64,000 bases of DNA from Nitrospira sp. (GCA_024998685.1 JACOEH010000017.1:27495-91494); one strand, 5' to 3'. Counted from the first letter of the stretch, positions 40,877 to 50,684 are shown. Notes: generated by a model not told the origin, from the letters alone. Program-made: numbers and translations.

Positions 40877-42655
40877 ATGAAAATCTCACTGCTCTTCCCT
40901 CCGACCTGGCACCCTTCGCAACCCTATCTCAGTTTGCCGTCCTTGACGGGGTTTTTGCATCAGGGTGGGGTTTCCGACGTGTCCCAACGAGACCTTGGTA
41001 TTGAATTGTTGGATACCGTATTGACCAGAGATTATGCAGCCGAGGTGTATCAGCGTTTGATGGCCAAGCAGCACGAGCTTGAGAAGACTCAAACAGGAGA
41101 GACGGGTCCGGGAAGTCGCGAGCATTACGTGAAGGTGACCGATTCGCTCGACCGATTCTCCTATCTTGTCGACCGTATCGAGCTTGCCAAGGAGACATTG
41201 CGCAGCGAAGGATTTTACGATCCTGACGCCTATCGGGCCAGCTTGTTCATGATCGACAAGTGGCTGGAAGTCGTGTCCTCAGTTTATTTCCCGACCAGGC
41301 TCACGGTTGTGGATAATCAGTTCGAGAACTATTCCATTTATTCCTCCAAAGATCTGATGCGGGTTATTCGTGACGAAGCTCAGAATCCCTTCCTCAGCCT
41401 CTTTCGCGACCGATTCATCCCATCGATCGTCAGCAGCCGCCCAGATCTCATCGGGGTCTCGATTACGGCCACCTCCCAAATCATCCCAGGCCTTACGCTC
41501 TGTCGACTGATTAAGGAGGCCGCCCCCGACCTTCACGTCACCATCGGTGGCAGTATCTTTACCCGTCTCGTGGACAACATTCGTCGTTGCCCGAGCCTCT
41601 TCGAATTGACCGATGATATCGTCGTGTTCGAGGGCGAAACAGCCTTGTTGGAATTGGTCAATCAGCTGGCAGGAAAGAAGGACTACAGTAAGGTTCCCAA
41701 TCTGATCTATCGGCAGAACGGCAAGATTACGGTCAATCAGCCATTCTATTCAGAAAATGTCAATCAGCTTCCCGCGCCGAACTATGACGGATTCCCGCTG
41801 CATCGCTACTTATCGCCGGAGCCGGTCCTGCCGGTCCAATTTTCGCGGGGCTGCTACTACAAAGATTGTGCGTTCTGCGCACTGACCCTCGATCACCAGA
41901 ATTTCAGACAAAAGGACCCGGGGCGTACGGTCGAGGAATTGCAATGGCTGAAGCAGCGCTATGGCGCACGCCATTTCTTTTTCACCGACGAATGCTTCGC
42001 GCTGGCACCGACAAAACGGTTGTGCCAGCAAATGATCGAGCGCGAGCTCGATGTCAAATGGACATGCGAAATGCGGTTCGAGAAAAATCTTTCACGCGAG
42101 CTGTTGGCGTCGATGCGTGATGCCGGATGTTTGAAGATCGTCTTTGGGTTGGAGTCCTTCAATCAACGTATCATGGATTTCATGAAGAAGGGAATCAAAC
42201 AAGAATGGGTCCGGCGGATCGCGAATGACTGTGTGGATCTCGGCATCGCCGTGCATTGTTACATCATCGTCGGCTTCCCGACGGAAAGAGAGGAAGAAGC
42301 GCTGGAAACCATGAACTTTATCGTTGAAAACAAGAGACTCCACGAGTCGTACGGGTTTTCTTGCCAACCCTGCCTGTTCGACTTGGAAAAGGAAGCTCCC
42401 ATTATGAGCGATCCCGGAGGATACGGCATTCGGCGCATCATGCGGCCGTCGGCGGAAGACTTGAGCCTGGGATTTTTCTATGAAGTGCAAGAGGGCATGA
42501 CTCCCGAAGAAGCAGAGCGGTTGTATCAGTATGTCTACGAGCGGATCAGCGAAGTCGTGTGCGAGCTTCCCTTCAACTATGCGATGGCGGATGGGCTACT
42601 GTACATCTCCAGGACGAAAGAAGGCGCCGGGCAGGCGCCGATCGCCGCGCATTGA
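40877..42655 (+). CDS. B12-binding domain radical SAM protein
   Basis: N-terminal PTWHPSQPYLSLPSLTGFLHQGG, SRPDLIGVSITATSQIIPGLTLCRLIKEAAPDLHVTIGGS; radical SAM cysteines SRGCYYKDCAFCAL. Confidence 0.88.
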   Translation: MKISLLFPPTWHPSQPYLSLPSLTGFLHQGGVSDVSQRDLGIELLDTVLTRDYAAEVYQRLMAKQHELEKTQTGETGPGSREHYVKVTDSLDRFSYLVDRIELAKETLRSEGFYDPDAYRASLFMIDKWLEVVSSVYFPTRLTVVDNQFENYSIYSSKDLMRVIRDEAQNPFLSLFRDRFIPSIVSSRPDLIGVSITATSQIIPGLTLCRLIKEAAPDLHVTIGGSIFTRLVDNIRRCPSLFELTDDIVVFEGETALLELVNQLAGKKDYSKVPNLIYRQNGKITVNQPFYSENVNQLPAPNYDGFPLHRYLSPEPVLPVQFSRGCYYKDCAFCALTLDHQNFRQKDPGRTVEELQWLKQRYGARHFFFTDECFALAPTKRLCQQMIERELDVKWTCEMRFEKNLSRELLASMRDAGCLKIVFGLESFNQRIMDFMKKGIKQEWVRRIANDCVDLGIAVHCYIIVGFPTEREEEALETMNFIVENKRLHESYGFSCQPCLFDLEKEAPIMSDPGGYGIRRIMRPSAEDLSLGFFYEVQEGMTPEEAERLYQYVYERISEVVCELPFNYAMADGLLYISRTKEGAGQAPIAAH

Positions 42656-42679
42656 CCTCATTTTTTTACGAGAGCTATA

Positions 42680-43828
42680 ATGACTGATTCTATGGGTGTG
42701 GTCATGAAGGCAACAGCTCTCAGCGAGCGAGTGACAGGGAAAGTTTCAGACTTCGGGCCGCTGTTCGAGTATACCGTCAAACTCGTTCTTCTGACCTCTT
42801 TTCTCGAGCTGGTTCTCTATCGTCTGGCCTCCCGACTGGGAATGCATCTCAGCAAGATGGCGGCAGATCATCCGTGGATCACTCCCACATTCACCGCCCT
42901 GACCGAGGTGGGCGCATGGCTCCTCAACATCGTCGCCGTATTATTGTTCTTGGCACTCACGTTGACTTTGATCAACCGATGGGGAGGACCGGAAACAAGC
43001 CGGCTCAGCAAGCTTGGCAGTGTGGGGGTTGCACTCTTGTTGCTGTTGACCGTGATGTTTCTCATTGTGCAGCCCGGCATGCTGGGGGCAATCGTCTACA
43101 ACGGGTTGACGCTGCTGGTGCTGACGGCGTTTGTATGGGAATATGTGACGGCCCACCCCGAGCCGGCGCAACGCGCGCTGGCGGTCACGTATTATTTGGG
43201 TGTTTCCGGATGGCTGTATTATCAGATCGTTTCGACGATCTACAGTTTGATGGGCACGATCGCGTCACCGCCCTTGGTCTACGAATCTCATCGTGTGGGT
43301 GAGGCATTGATGGTTCTAGCCAGCTTCTTCGTTTTTGTGGCCTATGGCAAGAGCAAGAGTCTCTCGTTGCGAACGAAGAATCGGCGGCAGCGGAACCGAG
43401 CCATGTGGTTTTGGTCGATGACGGGAATCATTTTCTCAGCCCTCCTCGTCGCAGACTACGCCTTGGACCTGTATAATCCCGCATTGGCCTCCGCCGTCAG
43501 GCAGGCCTCGCAGGGCATCGGGTGGATCTTTCAATTCGGAATGGGCTATACCTTCTATCTCCCGTTTGCGGTGTATGTCGGGGGATTGCTCTGCTGGTCC
43601 TACACCGTCGTCAAGTTGCTGATGATGGGGCGACTGGCCGGCTATGGGATCGGTCTGATGTTCGTCGCCGGTTATGCCCTCATGTTCTCGAACCTTACGT
43701 TAATGGTCGTCCTTGGGGTCATGTTGCTTGCCCTTGATCGAGTGAAGCCGACCGCCGCCGAATCTGTGCCGACCGCCGTCGGCCCCGTGATGTCGGCATC
43801 GGACGGCCTACTCCCGAGGCAGGCCTAG
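42680..43828 (+). CDS. Polytopic membrane protein, unknown function
   Basis: Many predicted hydrophobic segments; co-directional in the cluster. Confidence 0.7.
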   Translation: MTDSMGVVMKATALSERVTGKVSDFGPLFEYTVKLVLLTSFLELVLYRLASRLGMHLSKMAADHPWITPTFTALTEVGAWLLNIVAVLLFLALTLTLINRWGGPETSRLSKLGSVGVALLLLLTVMFLIVQPGMLGAIVYNGLTLLVLTAFVWEYVTAHPEPAQRALAVTYYLGVSGWLYYQIVSTIYSLMGTIASPPLVYESHRVGEALMVLASFFVFVAYGKSKSLSLRTKNRRQRNRAMWFWSMTGIIFSALLVADYALDLYNPALASAVRQASQGIGWIFQFGMGYTFYLPFAVYVGGLLCWSYTVVKLLMMGRLAGYGIGLMFVAGYALMFSNLTLMVVLGVMLLALDRVKPTAAESVPTAVGPVMSASDGLLPRQA

Positions 43829-43840
43829 TTTCAGAGCGAG

Positions 43841-44653
43841 ATGATTATGGAAAATCCAGAACCGACGGCATCGCAATCGGAGGTCGTTCTCGACCCCGGC
43901 GATCAGCCGCTTACTCCGGACGAAGAGATCTCCGAGATCGAAAAATTATTGGCCGGCGAACCGGATGACTTTCAGGCTCGTTGTCGACTCGGTGAACTGT
44001 ACTTCAGCAAAGGGCGGCTTGACGAGGCGTTGGCGGAAGTCAAGAAAGCGATTGAGATGGCGGAATCCCTTCGCGCGGAAATGAATCGCTCGCTGGCCAT
44101 GTATTATTCAAACCTGGGAACGATCTATGCGACGAAGAACATGGCCGATGAAGCCGAGGCTGAATTTCGGCATGCATTGGATATCTTCCCGCATGATGTC
44201 CTGGCGTTGTTCAATCTTGGGAGGCTCTACGCAGACAAGAAGCAATACATGGAGGCGAAGGGTTACTACGAACGTCTCGTCGAAATCACGCCTGACGACC
44301 CGATCGCTTGGTATAACCTTGCCGGCGTCTATATTGAGTTGGATAACCCCCACGTGTCCGACTACAACACGATCGACGTGGGTATTCAGTGCTACCTTCG
44401 CACCTTGGAGCTGGATCCCAAGCATTTGGAATCGAGCTTCAAGCTGATGGAAATCGCGCTCAATCATAAGAAGACCGATTTGGCGGTCAGGGTTATGGAG
44501 AGCGCGGTGGAGCACAGTCCGGATGAACCGCTCGCGTATTACAACCTCATCAGTGTGTATGATAAGTGCAAGATGTTCGACAAGGCCGAAGAGACCCGCA
44601 AACGATTAAAGGAGCGGTTTTCCAAGAAGCCGAAGGACGATTCACGATCCTAA
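43841..44653 (+). CDS. TPR-repeat protein
   Basis: Repeated AMYYSNLGTIYATKNMADEAEAEFRHALDIFPHD / AWYNLAGVYIELDNP units. Confidence 0.9.
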   Translation: MIMENPEPTASQSEVVLDPGDQPLTPDEEISEIEKLLAGEPDDFQARCRLGELYFSKGRLDEALAEVKKAIEMAESLRAEMNRSLAMYYSNLGTIYATKNMADEAEAEFRHALDIFPHDVLALFNLGRLYADKKQYMEAKGYYERLVEITPDDPIAWYNLAGVYIELDNPHVSDYNTIDVGIQCYLRTLELDPKHLESSFKLMEIALNHKKTDLAVRVMESAVEHSPDEPLAYYNLISVYDKCKMFDKAEETRKRLKERFSKKPKDDSRS

Positions 44654-44677
44654 TTCATCTTGAGGAAGAGGTGTACT

Positions 44678-44953
44678 ATGTTTGGAAGTTTGGGATTCAC
44701 CGAGCTGATTCTTATACTCATGATTGTGCTGATTATCTTCGGCGCCGGGAAATTACCGCAATTGGGCGAGGGGCTGGGCAAGGCGATCAAGGGATTCAAG
44801 AAGTCCGTCCATGAAGCGGACGCGATCGAGGCCGACGCTCAAGCTGAGGCGCAACAGACTGCTGCGCCTCAAATCGTGACTGCGGCTTCGACTCAGAATG
44901 CTGCATTGAATCAACCGGCGGGAGGCGCCGCGCAGCCCGCTCCACGGGCCTAG
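44678..44953 (+). CDS. tatA: Sec-independent translocase protein TatA
   Basis: [44 protein letters not shown]. Confidence 0.93.
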   Translation: MFGSLGFTELILILMIVLIIFGAGKLPQLGEGLGKAIKGFKKSVHEADAIEADAQAEAQQTAAPQIVTAASTQNAALNQPAGGAAQPAPRA

Positions 44954-44999
44954 CAGGATGTTGAAAAAGTCCGGTTGGAAGGCCTTTTTGAACATCCTG
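44954..44999. repeat. Palindromic intergenic repeat, copy B (short form)
   Basis: CAGGATGTTGAAAAAGTCC ggttggaa GGCCTTTTTGAACATCCTG, near-perfect inverted repeat immediately after the tatA stop. Confidence 0.8.
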
Positions 45000-45064
45000 T
45001 GTTGAGAGTCAAAAGTGCGCCAGCAGCATAGTTTATCAACAGCCTCCTAGCGAGCGTCGTACCT

Positions 45065-46318
45065 ATGGAAACCGAACTTGGTTTGGCCGCCGGTTACATT
45101 GAAACCTTTGCCGGAAACGGTAAAGCCCGAAGCACGGGCGACGGCAAGCGTGCGGTGAAAGCCGGAATTCCGCTCCCCCATCACATCGCACTCGACAAGG
45201 CAGGACGGTGGCTGTACTTTGCCGAATCAGGCTCTGACCGAGTCCGGCGCGTCGATCTTCAAGAAGGCACTGTCCACAATTTTGCCGGAATCGGGGAGAC
45301 GTGTTACAGCGGCGATGATGGTCTCTGTGGCGAAGCAGGACTCTATCTTCCCTTAGGCGTCGCGTTTGATTCCCTGAACAATTTGTACATCTGTGATTCC
45401 GGAAGCAACCGGATTCGAAGGGTCGATCATGTCACGGGCATCATTACGACGGTGGTCGGTACCGGTCAGCATGGATTCAACGGGGACGGTCCCGCGCTGG
45501 AAGTCAATCTGACTTGGCCTGCAGCGATCGCGTTTGATCATGAAGACGTTCTCTTTATCGCCGATACTCAAGCGCACAAAGTCAGGCGGTTCGATCCGAA
45601 AACAGGATTGGTGACGACGATTGCAGGGACCTGGTCGCCCGAGGATGAAGCGAGAGAACAACCGTTGGTAGCCAGGAATTTAGTCGTTTTGTCAGGCGAC
45701 GCGATCGGAATCGATTTCAGCGATGATCAGGGATGGCTTATGCCGGTCTGCTCGGATGGGCTCGACATGTCGATGTATCTGGACGATGGAAAGCATGCGA
45801 TGGACGCGCGTCTCTACGACATCGTCGGTCTGGCGGTTGATGCCAGGGGCGACGTGTACGTCGTCGATAAGGGCAGCAATCGTGTCAGAAAGATCGATTC
45901 TCGGACGGGAGTGATTTCGACTGTCGCGGGGGTCTGCCGGTACGGATACGACGGCGACGAGAAGCCGGCCGTCAGAGCCATGTTGCACGCCCCGGAAGCC
46001 GTGATTCTTGATCACGATGACAATCTCTACATTTCCGACACCATGAATCATCGGGTTCGCAAGGTCGATGGAAAGACGGGCCTTATCGCCACGGTCGCGG
46101 GAAACGGTGACAGTGGATATGAAGACAAGAACATCGGCGGCTGCGGGGCCGCTCGATTCGTCGCCAAAGAATCGTCCGGGATGTTGAAACATGGAGACGG
46201 TTTGCTCGGGACCGAGGCTGTGGTGAATTCGCCCGTCGGTTTGGCCGTGGATTCGCAAAGTCACCTCTATATCTGCGAACGCGGAGAAAATAAGATCCGT
46301 CGTCTGAAGCTCTCCTAG
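45065..46318 (+). CDS. NHL-repeat protein
   Basis: Recurring I.T.AG.G..G..GDG..A....L..P..VA.D...NLYI.D...NR.RRVD units. Confidence 0.88.
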   Translation: METELGLAAGYIETFAGNGKARSTGDGKRAVKAGIPLPHHIALDKAGRWLYFAESGSDRVRRVDLQEGTVHNFAGIGETCYSGDDGLCGEAGLYLPLGVAFDSLNNLYICDSGSNRIRRVDHVTGIITTVVGTGQHGFNGDGPALEVNLTWPAAIAFDHEDVLFIADTQAHKVRRFDPKTGLVTTIAGTWSPEDEAREQPLVARNLVVLSGDAIGIDFSDDQGWLMPVCSDGLDMSMYLDDGKHAMDARLYDIVGLAVDARGDVYVVDKGSNRVRKIDSRTGVISTVAGVCRYGYDGDEKPAVRAMLHAPEAVILDHDDNLYISDTMNHRVRKVDGKTGLIATVAGNGDSGYEDKNIGGCGAARFVAKESSGMLKHGDGLLGTEAVVNSPVGLAVDSQSHLYICERGENKIRRLKLS

Positions 46319-46397
46319 TCACTACCCCTTGCCTTCACGTTTGTCTCGCATCGGTTTTGTGGTATTCTGAAATCGGCTTCTCTCGGAGTACCGTGCG

Positions 46398-47228
46398 GTG
46401 CGAATGAAGTACATGGACGATTCCCACTCTCATCTCCTTGGGGTTTTTTTCGGCCTTATTGTCGTGGCCGGTGTGCTCGGTGCGTTTGGGATTCCACTGG
46501 TCAGTTCGGCGGGAATGACCATCAGATCGTATTTGGTCTCTGGTGATCTGCCGAATGCCGCCGATGATGCCGATTGGAGGAAGATCTCACCGACCACCAT
46601 TCCCCTGAGTGGGCAAGTGATCACGAGGCCTGTGTGGCCGGAGCCTACCGTGCGCGCGTTGACGGTGCGGTCCGTACACAATGGGACCGAGATCGCCTTT
46701 CTACTGGAATGGCAGGACAACACGAAGAATGATCGGTTGACTCCCGGTACCTTTCGGGATGGAGTTGCGATCGGTCTTCCGCTCGGCGATGCGCCGGCAT
46801 TTTTCTGCATGGGACAGCTCGACCACTATATCAACATCTGGCATTGGAAGGCGGATTGGCAAAGCGATATCGATCGACGGACGTCTCGGGCATCGGAGAA
46901 AAGAGAAGGAGGGGTCCGCACTTTCGAAGTCATCCCGCGACGAGTCTCTTCAGTGGAAGATTTGATCGGCGGGGGATTCAGCACGTTGACCACAAAGGAG
47001 AAGCAGGGAAGAGTGCAAGGACAGGCGGTATGGAGGGACGGTGTGTGGCATGTTGTGATGCGCCGTCCTCTGGCGAGCGAAGAACAAGAGAATGAGGCTA
47101 CGCTCGTTCCCGGTCGCGTTCAGACCGTTTCATTCGCCGTGTGGAATGGAGAAAACAAAGAGCGAAACGGCCAAAAGGCCGTGGCGCCATGGTTTCAACT
47201 TAGCATCGATCCTGTCGCCAAACTGTAA
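46398..47228 (+). CDS. Second NxrC/ethylbenzene dehydrogenase gamma-like protein
   Basis: IPLSGQVITRPVWPEPTVRALTVRSVHNGTEIAFLLEWQDNTKND, FFCMGQ, VSSVEDLIGGGFSTLTT, VSFAVWNGENKERNGQKAVAPWFQL. Confidence 0.82.
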   Translation: MRMKYMDDSHSHLLGVFFGLIVVAGVLGAFGIPLVSSAGMTIRSYLVSGDLPNAADDADWRKISPTTIPLSGQVITRPVWPEPTVRALTVRSVHNGTEIAFLLEWQDNTKNDRLTPGTFRDGVAIGLPLGDAPAFFCMGQLDHYINIWHWKADWQSDIDRRTSRASEKREGGVRTFEVIPRRVSSVEDLIGGGFSTLTTKEKQGRVQGQAVWRDGVWHVVMRRPLASEEQENEATLVPGRVQTVSFAVWNGENKERNGQKAVAPWFQLSIDPVAKL

Positions 47229-47244
47229 TCCAATCGCGTGAAGT

Positions 47245-47733
47245 GTGAAGCGTATCTCGTTGGAGAAAAGGGCGGATTGGTTGCGATGGTTCGCCTGGAG
47301 AATCATTGTCTATGGATGGACGGCGTTTCTGTTGGTCAGCCCGATCTCCGCGGATGTGGCCATGGCACAGGCTGCGAACCTGCACGATGCGATGACGGAG
47401 GAAGAAGCGTCCAAGCTTGGAGAAGAGTTCGGGATTATTGTCGGCGCCGTCGATGAAGACATTCAAAAAGAACTTAAACTGCAGAAACCCCAGGGAGTGG
47501 CCGTGTTCGAGGTCATTGGGAATTCACGCGCGGATTATGCGGGAATCAAGGTCCGATCCGTCATTAAGGAAATCGATAAGCAGGAGATCCGAACCATGGC
47601 GGATTTTGGGCGAGCGGTCAAGAAAGCGATGAAAGAATGCAACTTCACCGTCGGAACCTATGAGCCGGCGGATCCGGGCGATCCGGTCGGCTGGGGGGTT
47701 AATTTTCACTTTGTCGGCTGTAAGCGGGATTAA
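47245..47733 (+). CDS. PDZ-domain-like exported protein
   Basis: Signal peptide; GVAVFEVIGNSRADYAGIKVRSVIKEIDKQEIRTMADFGRAVKKA. Confidence 0.7.
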   Translation: MKRISLEKRADWLRWFAWRIIVYGWTAFLLVSPISADVAMAQAANLHDAMTEEEASKLGEEFGIIVGAVDEDIQKELKLQKPQGVAVFEVIGNSRADYAGIKVRSVIKEIDKQEIRTMADFGRAVKKAMKECNFTVGTYEPADPGDPVGWGVNFHFVGCKRD

Positions 47734-47770
47734 CGGCGGTCGTGATGAGCGGTGTGTGGTGAGTGGCGCG

Positions 47771-49084
47771 ATGGGACATGGCCGGTCGTGGCGACGACGA
47801 GGCGTGATGATTGCCGTCTGTCTTCTGAGCGTGATCGGTATCCCGAGCACCAATCATAAGGAAGCAATCGCTCAAGGAGCGGATGGTCAGTCCCAGGCCG
47901 ACTGGGTGGCGGAAATCGAGAAACTCTTCATCCGTTCCGAAGCCTGCAAGCAATGTCATGAACGTCATTACGAAGAGTGGAAGGGCGCCAGGGAGCAGAC
48001 GCCGGACTTGAAGACGTTCGGCCGTGTGGATGCCGCCCTCCTGCACGGCACGTCGTTGGACTCACCTGTTTTTCGGACCGTGCTGGGTCTTTGGAGGCAG
48101 ACGAATCCGACGCCTGATGAACAGCGCCGCTGCCTCTCGTGCCATGTGCCGTCCGTCATCGCATTCCCTCAGTATGCCGAGAAGATTGCGGCGCACGTGA
48201 TTGCCGGCGCGCCGAACATTGAAGGGATCGGCTGTGCCGCCTGCCATTTGATGAATGGGATGGAAAAGGGTTCGAACTCACCGCCGACATTCACATTGCA
48301 GCCAGGCAATACGTTCTACGGCCCTTATTCAAATCCGGAAGAGAACCTCGTCCATCCGTCCGCACAGTCGGATCACTTCCGAGCGGCCAGTTTTTGTGCC
48401 TCCTGTCACTTCGATAAGGTGAAAGATGTGTCGCAGAAGAATCTGCCGGGGGAAATTCTTCAGGGCACGATTTGTCAGGATTGCCACATGGAGCCGTCGA
48501 CGGGGAGTTCCACGTCTAGACGCGGGGCCATGACCAGAGTCATCGGTCGCCACTGGTTTCGCGGTGTCGTCATTTCCGGTACCATGCTCAAGAATCGGAA
48601 CCTACAAGCCGAGTGGATGCCTCGCATCGATATTGATGTGACGAAGATCGGCATGGCGCTGGAGGGGGTCGGGATCGTGAAGATCGGCAGTCTTCCGCAC
48701 AGTTTTCCCGATGGCGATCCGGTATTGAAGCAGTTCTTTTTGACCGTCACAGCGAAGGATGGGGCCGGTAAGACATTAGCGGAAGAGACAAAACAGTTCG
48801 GGTTGTCTTACGACAAAATCCTTCGTGGCCCTATCCCTGATCCTTTCATCAAGGGCGGCAACACGAGGAAGGTCCCATTTTCGCTCACGCTCCCGTCGGG
48901 CACAGCCGCCGCATCGATAGAGACAGTGCTGACTTATTCGCTTCTTCCTACGCCGGAACCTTCCTTACAGGAACGGTACCTTGCGACTTTGGAAACCGAC
49001 ACAGAGCGGGACGAGGCGAGAAAAATCATTCAGGAATATACGCAGCGACGCTTGCTGACTTATCGTGTCAAATCACTCTCCTAG
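47771..49084 (+). CDS. Pentaheme c-type cytochrome
   Basis: CKQCH, CLSCH, CAACH, CASCH, CQDCH motifs; likely start ATG 47771. Confidence 0.87.
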   Translation: MGHGRSWRRRGVMIAVCLLSVIGIPSTNHKEAIAQGADGQSQADWVAEIEKLFIRSEACKQCHERHYEEWKGAREQTPDLKTFGRVDAALLHGTSLDSPVFRTVLGLWRQTNPTPDEQRRCLSCHVPSVIAFPQYAEKIAAHVIAGAPNIEGIGCAACHLMNGMEKGSNSPPTFTLQPGNTFYGPYSNPEENLVHPSAQSDHFRAASFCASCHFDKVKDVSQKNLPGEILQGTICQDCHMEPSTGSSTSRRGAMTRVIGRHWFRGVVISGTMLKNRNLQAEWMPRIDIDVTKIGMALEGVGIVKIGSLPHSFPDGDPVLKQFFLTVTAKDGAGKTLAEETKQFGLSYDKILRGPIPDPFIKGGNTRKVPFSLTLPSGTAAASIETVLTYSLLPTPEPSLQERYLATLETDTERDEARKIIQEYTQRRLLTYRVKSLS

Positions 49085-50504
49085 CAGAATGTTGAAAAAG
49101 TCCTCCAGCATCGTTCTCGCCTCGCTCAGAGGCTCAACGTACCGAAGCGTACGCCTCGCCTCTTCGCTCGCTGCGGCCTTGCTGGAAGGCCATTTTGAAC
49201 ATTCTGCGGGCGATTCTGATTCAGCGCGTGACCTCTCTAACAGTTCGAGAGTGAGATCGTTGCCTACCATGATGGCGGTCTGGCTCGGTTTTGTCATAAT
49301 AATTGGTGCGGCTGTGTTATCTGCCGGCGCGTTCACTTCCCTCCTAGCACAGAATGCGGCAAGTCAGTCCTTGATCGAGAAGGCCTTTCCACATTCCAGC
49401 AAATGCAAGCGGTGTCATGAGCGTGTGTACGAGGAGTGGGAAACTTCCCCTATGGCGAAGTCCATCCATTCCCCGGCGTTCCGCGCCTCACTTGATATGT
49501 ATTTGAATTCAACTTTGAATTCAACGATGGGAAAAGACAAGACGGTGTGTTTTCGTTGCCATGCCCCGCATGTGCGAGAGTTTTCGGATCATGCGCAGCT
49601 CTTTGTGGATCAAGCGAAAGCGGGCGATCCCTCCTTAGATGGCGTAGCCTGCAGCCAGTGTCATCTGATCAAGTCTCTGGACCTGGCTAAGCATCCCCCG
49701 GAACCGAAGTATGAGGGTGGGAGCAAAACTCTCTATGGGCCCTACGGTGACTTCGTTCAGAATCTTGCACATCAGTCCATGGAACTGAACCTGTTTCAAA
49801 AGTCGGACCTCTGTTTGAACTGCCATCAGTCGGTGCCTTCAGCGATGAACTTGGGCAAGGCCAACGATTTGCTCGGGAATTGGGAGCAGAGCCGAGCCGT
49901 CAAGTCCGGCAAAGAATGCCAGAGTTGCCACATGCCGCAGCAGGTCGGGGAGTCGGCCAATGGGGAAAAGAAACGTAAAATTGCAAATCATACGTTTCCT
50001 GGGCGCATCGGCAAGTTGCGCCAGGAAGCGGCGAAACTAGATGTGCGGACAAAGATTGATGGGGACAAGACGACCGTCATGGTAAAAGTTCAAAGTCTGG
50101 TGCCGCACAACCTTCCTGCGACACATCCGGCCTGGGCCACAGTGGTCTTAAACCTGGACATCAAGGGGAAGAACCTCAAAACGGTGTTTACGGATAAGCG
50201 TGTCTACGGTCGGACGTATCTGGATGCCCAAGGACAGAAGACGGTCTTTGACTTCGAAGCGGCGAAGGTGGCCGAAGACACGGTTCTCAAACCCGAAGAG
50301 ACCAGAGAAGAAACATTCACGTTCCCGACGCCGAAAGACACCAAGACATTCGATGTTGAAGTCGGCCTCAATTACGCTCCCTTGAACGGCCCTGCCTCAT
50401 TCCTCGAACGGGTTGAAGCAGAATCCTCCAAAGGCTCACAAGACCCAGTTTTCCAGCCGATTGAGATCGTCAAGCGGTCGGAGAACGTGCCTGTCGGTAA
50501 GTAA
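49065..50504 (+). CDS. Pentaheme c-type cytochrome (true start probably 49266/49269; upstream codons overlap repeat C)
   Basis: CKRCH, CFRCH, CSQCH, CLNCH, CQSCH motifs; MMAVWLGFVIIIGAAVLSAGAF signal anchor. Confidence 0.82.
   Translation: MSNHSPSRMLKKSSSIVLASLRGSTYRSVRLASSLAAALLEGHFEHSAGDSDSARDLSNSSRVRSLPTMMAVWLGFVIIIGAAVLSAGAFTSLLAQNAASQSLIEKAFPHSSKCKRCHERVYEEWETSPMAKSIHSPAFRASLDMYLNSTLNSTMGKDKTVCFRCHAPHVREFSDHAQLFVDQAKAGDPSLDGVACSQCHLIKSLDLAKHPPEPKYEGGSKTLYGPYGDFVQNLAHQSMELNLFQKSDLCLNCHQSVPSAMNLGKANDLLGNWEQSRAVKSGKECQSCHMPQQVGESANGEKKRKIANHTFPGRIGKLRQEAAKLDVRTKIDGDKTTVMVKVQSLVPHNLPATHPAWATVVLNLDIKGKNLKTVFTDKRVYGRTYLDAQGQKTVFDFEAAKVAEDTVLKPEETREETFTFPTPKDTKTFDVEVGLNYAPLNGPASFLERVEAESSKGSQDPVFQPIEIVKRSENVPVGK
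49085..49206. repeat. Palindromic intergenic repeat, copy C (long form)
   Basis: CAGAATGTTGAAAAAGTCC ... GGCCATTTTGAACATTCTG with internal CTCAACGTACCGAAGCGTACGCCTCGCC. Confidence 0.8.
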
Positions 50505-50545
50505 GCATTGCTCGTTGGGAGTAAACCGTATCTCGCGACGGAATC

Positions 50546-50653
50546 ATGAAGGAGAGGGCGCGTTACGCAAAGATCGTTGAGTGGTCCGAAAAGGGCCAGT
50601 GCTACAGTGCTGGGGCACGCGCGGTATCCGGGAAGGGATATTTCGCGCCCTGA
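50546..50653 (+). pseudogene. Truncated HicB-like antitoxin remnant
   Basis: Short ORF MKERARYAKIVEWSEKGQCYSAGARAVSGKGYFAP* resembles the N-terminus of HicB-type proteins then terminates. Confidence 0.4.
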
Positions 50654-50684
50654 TCTCCATCGTCGGCACGCATTACTAGAACAG

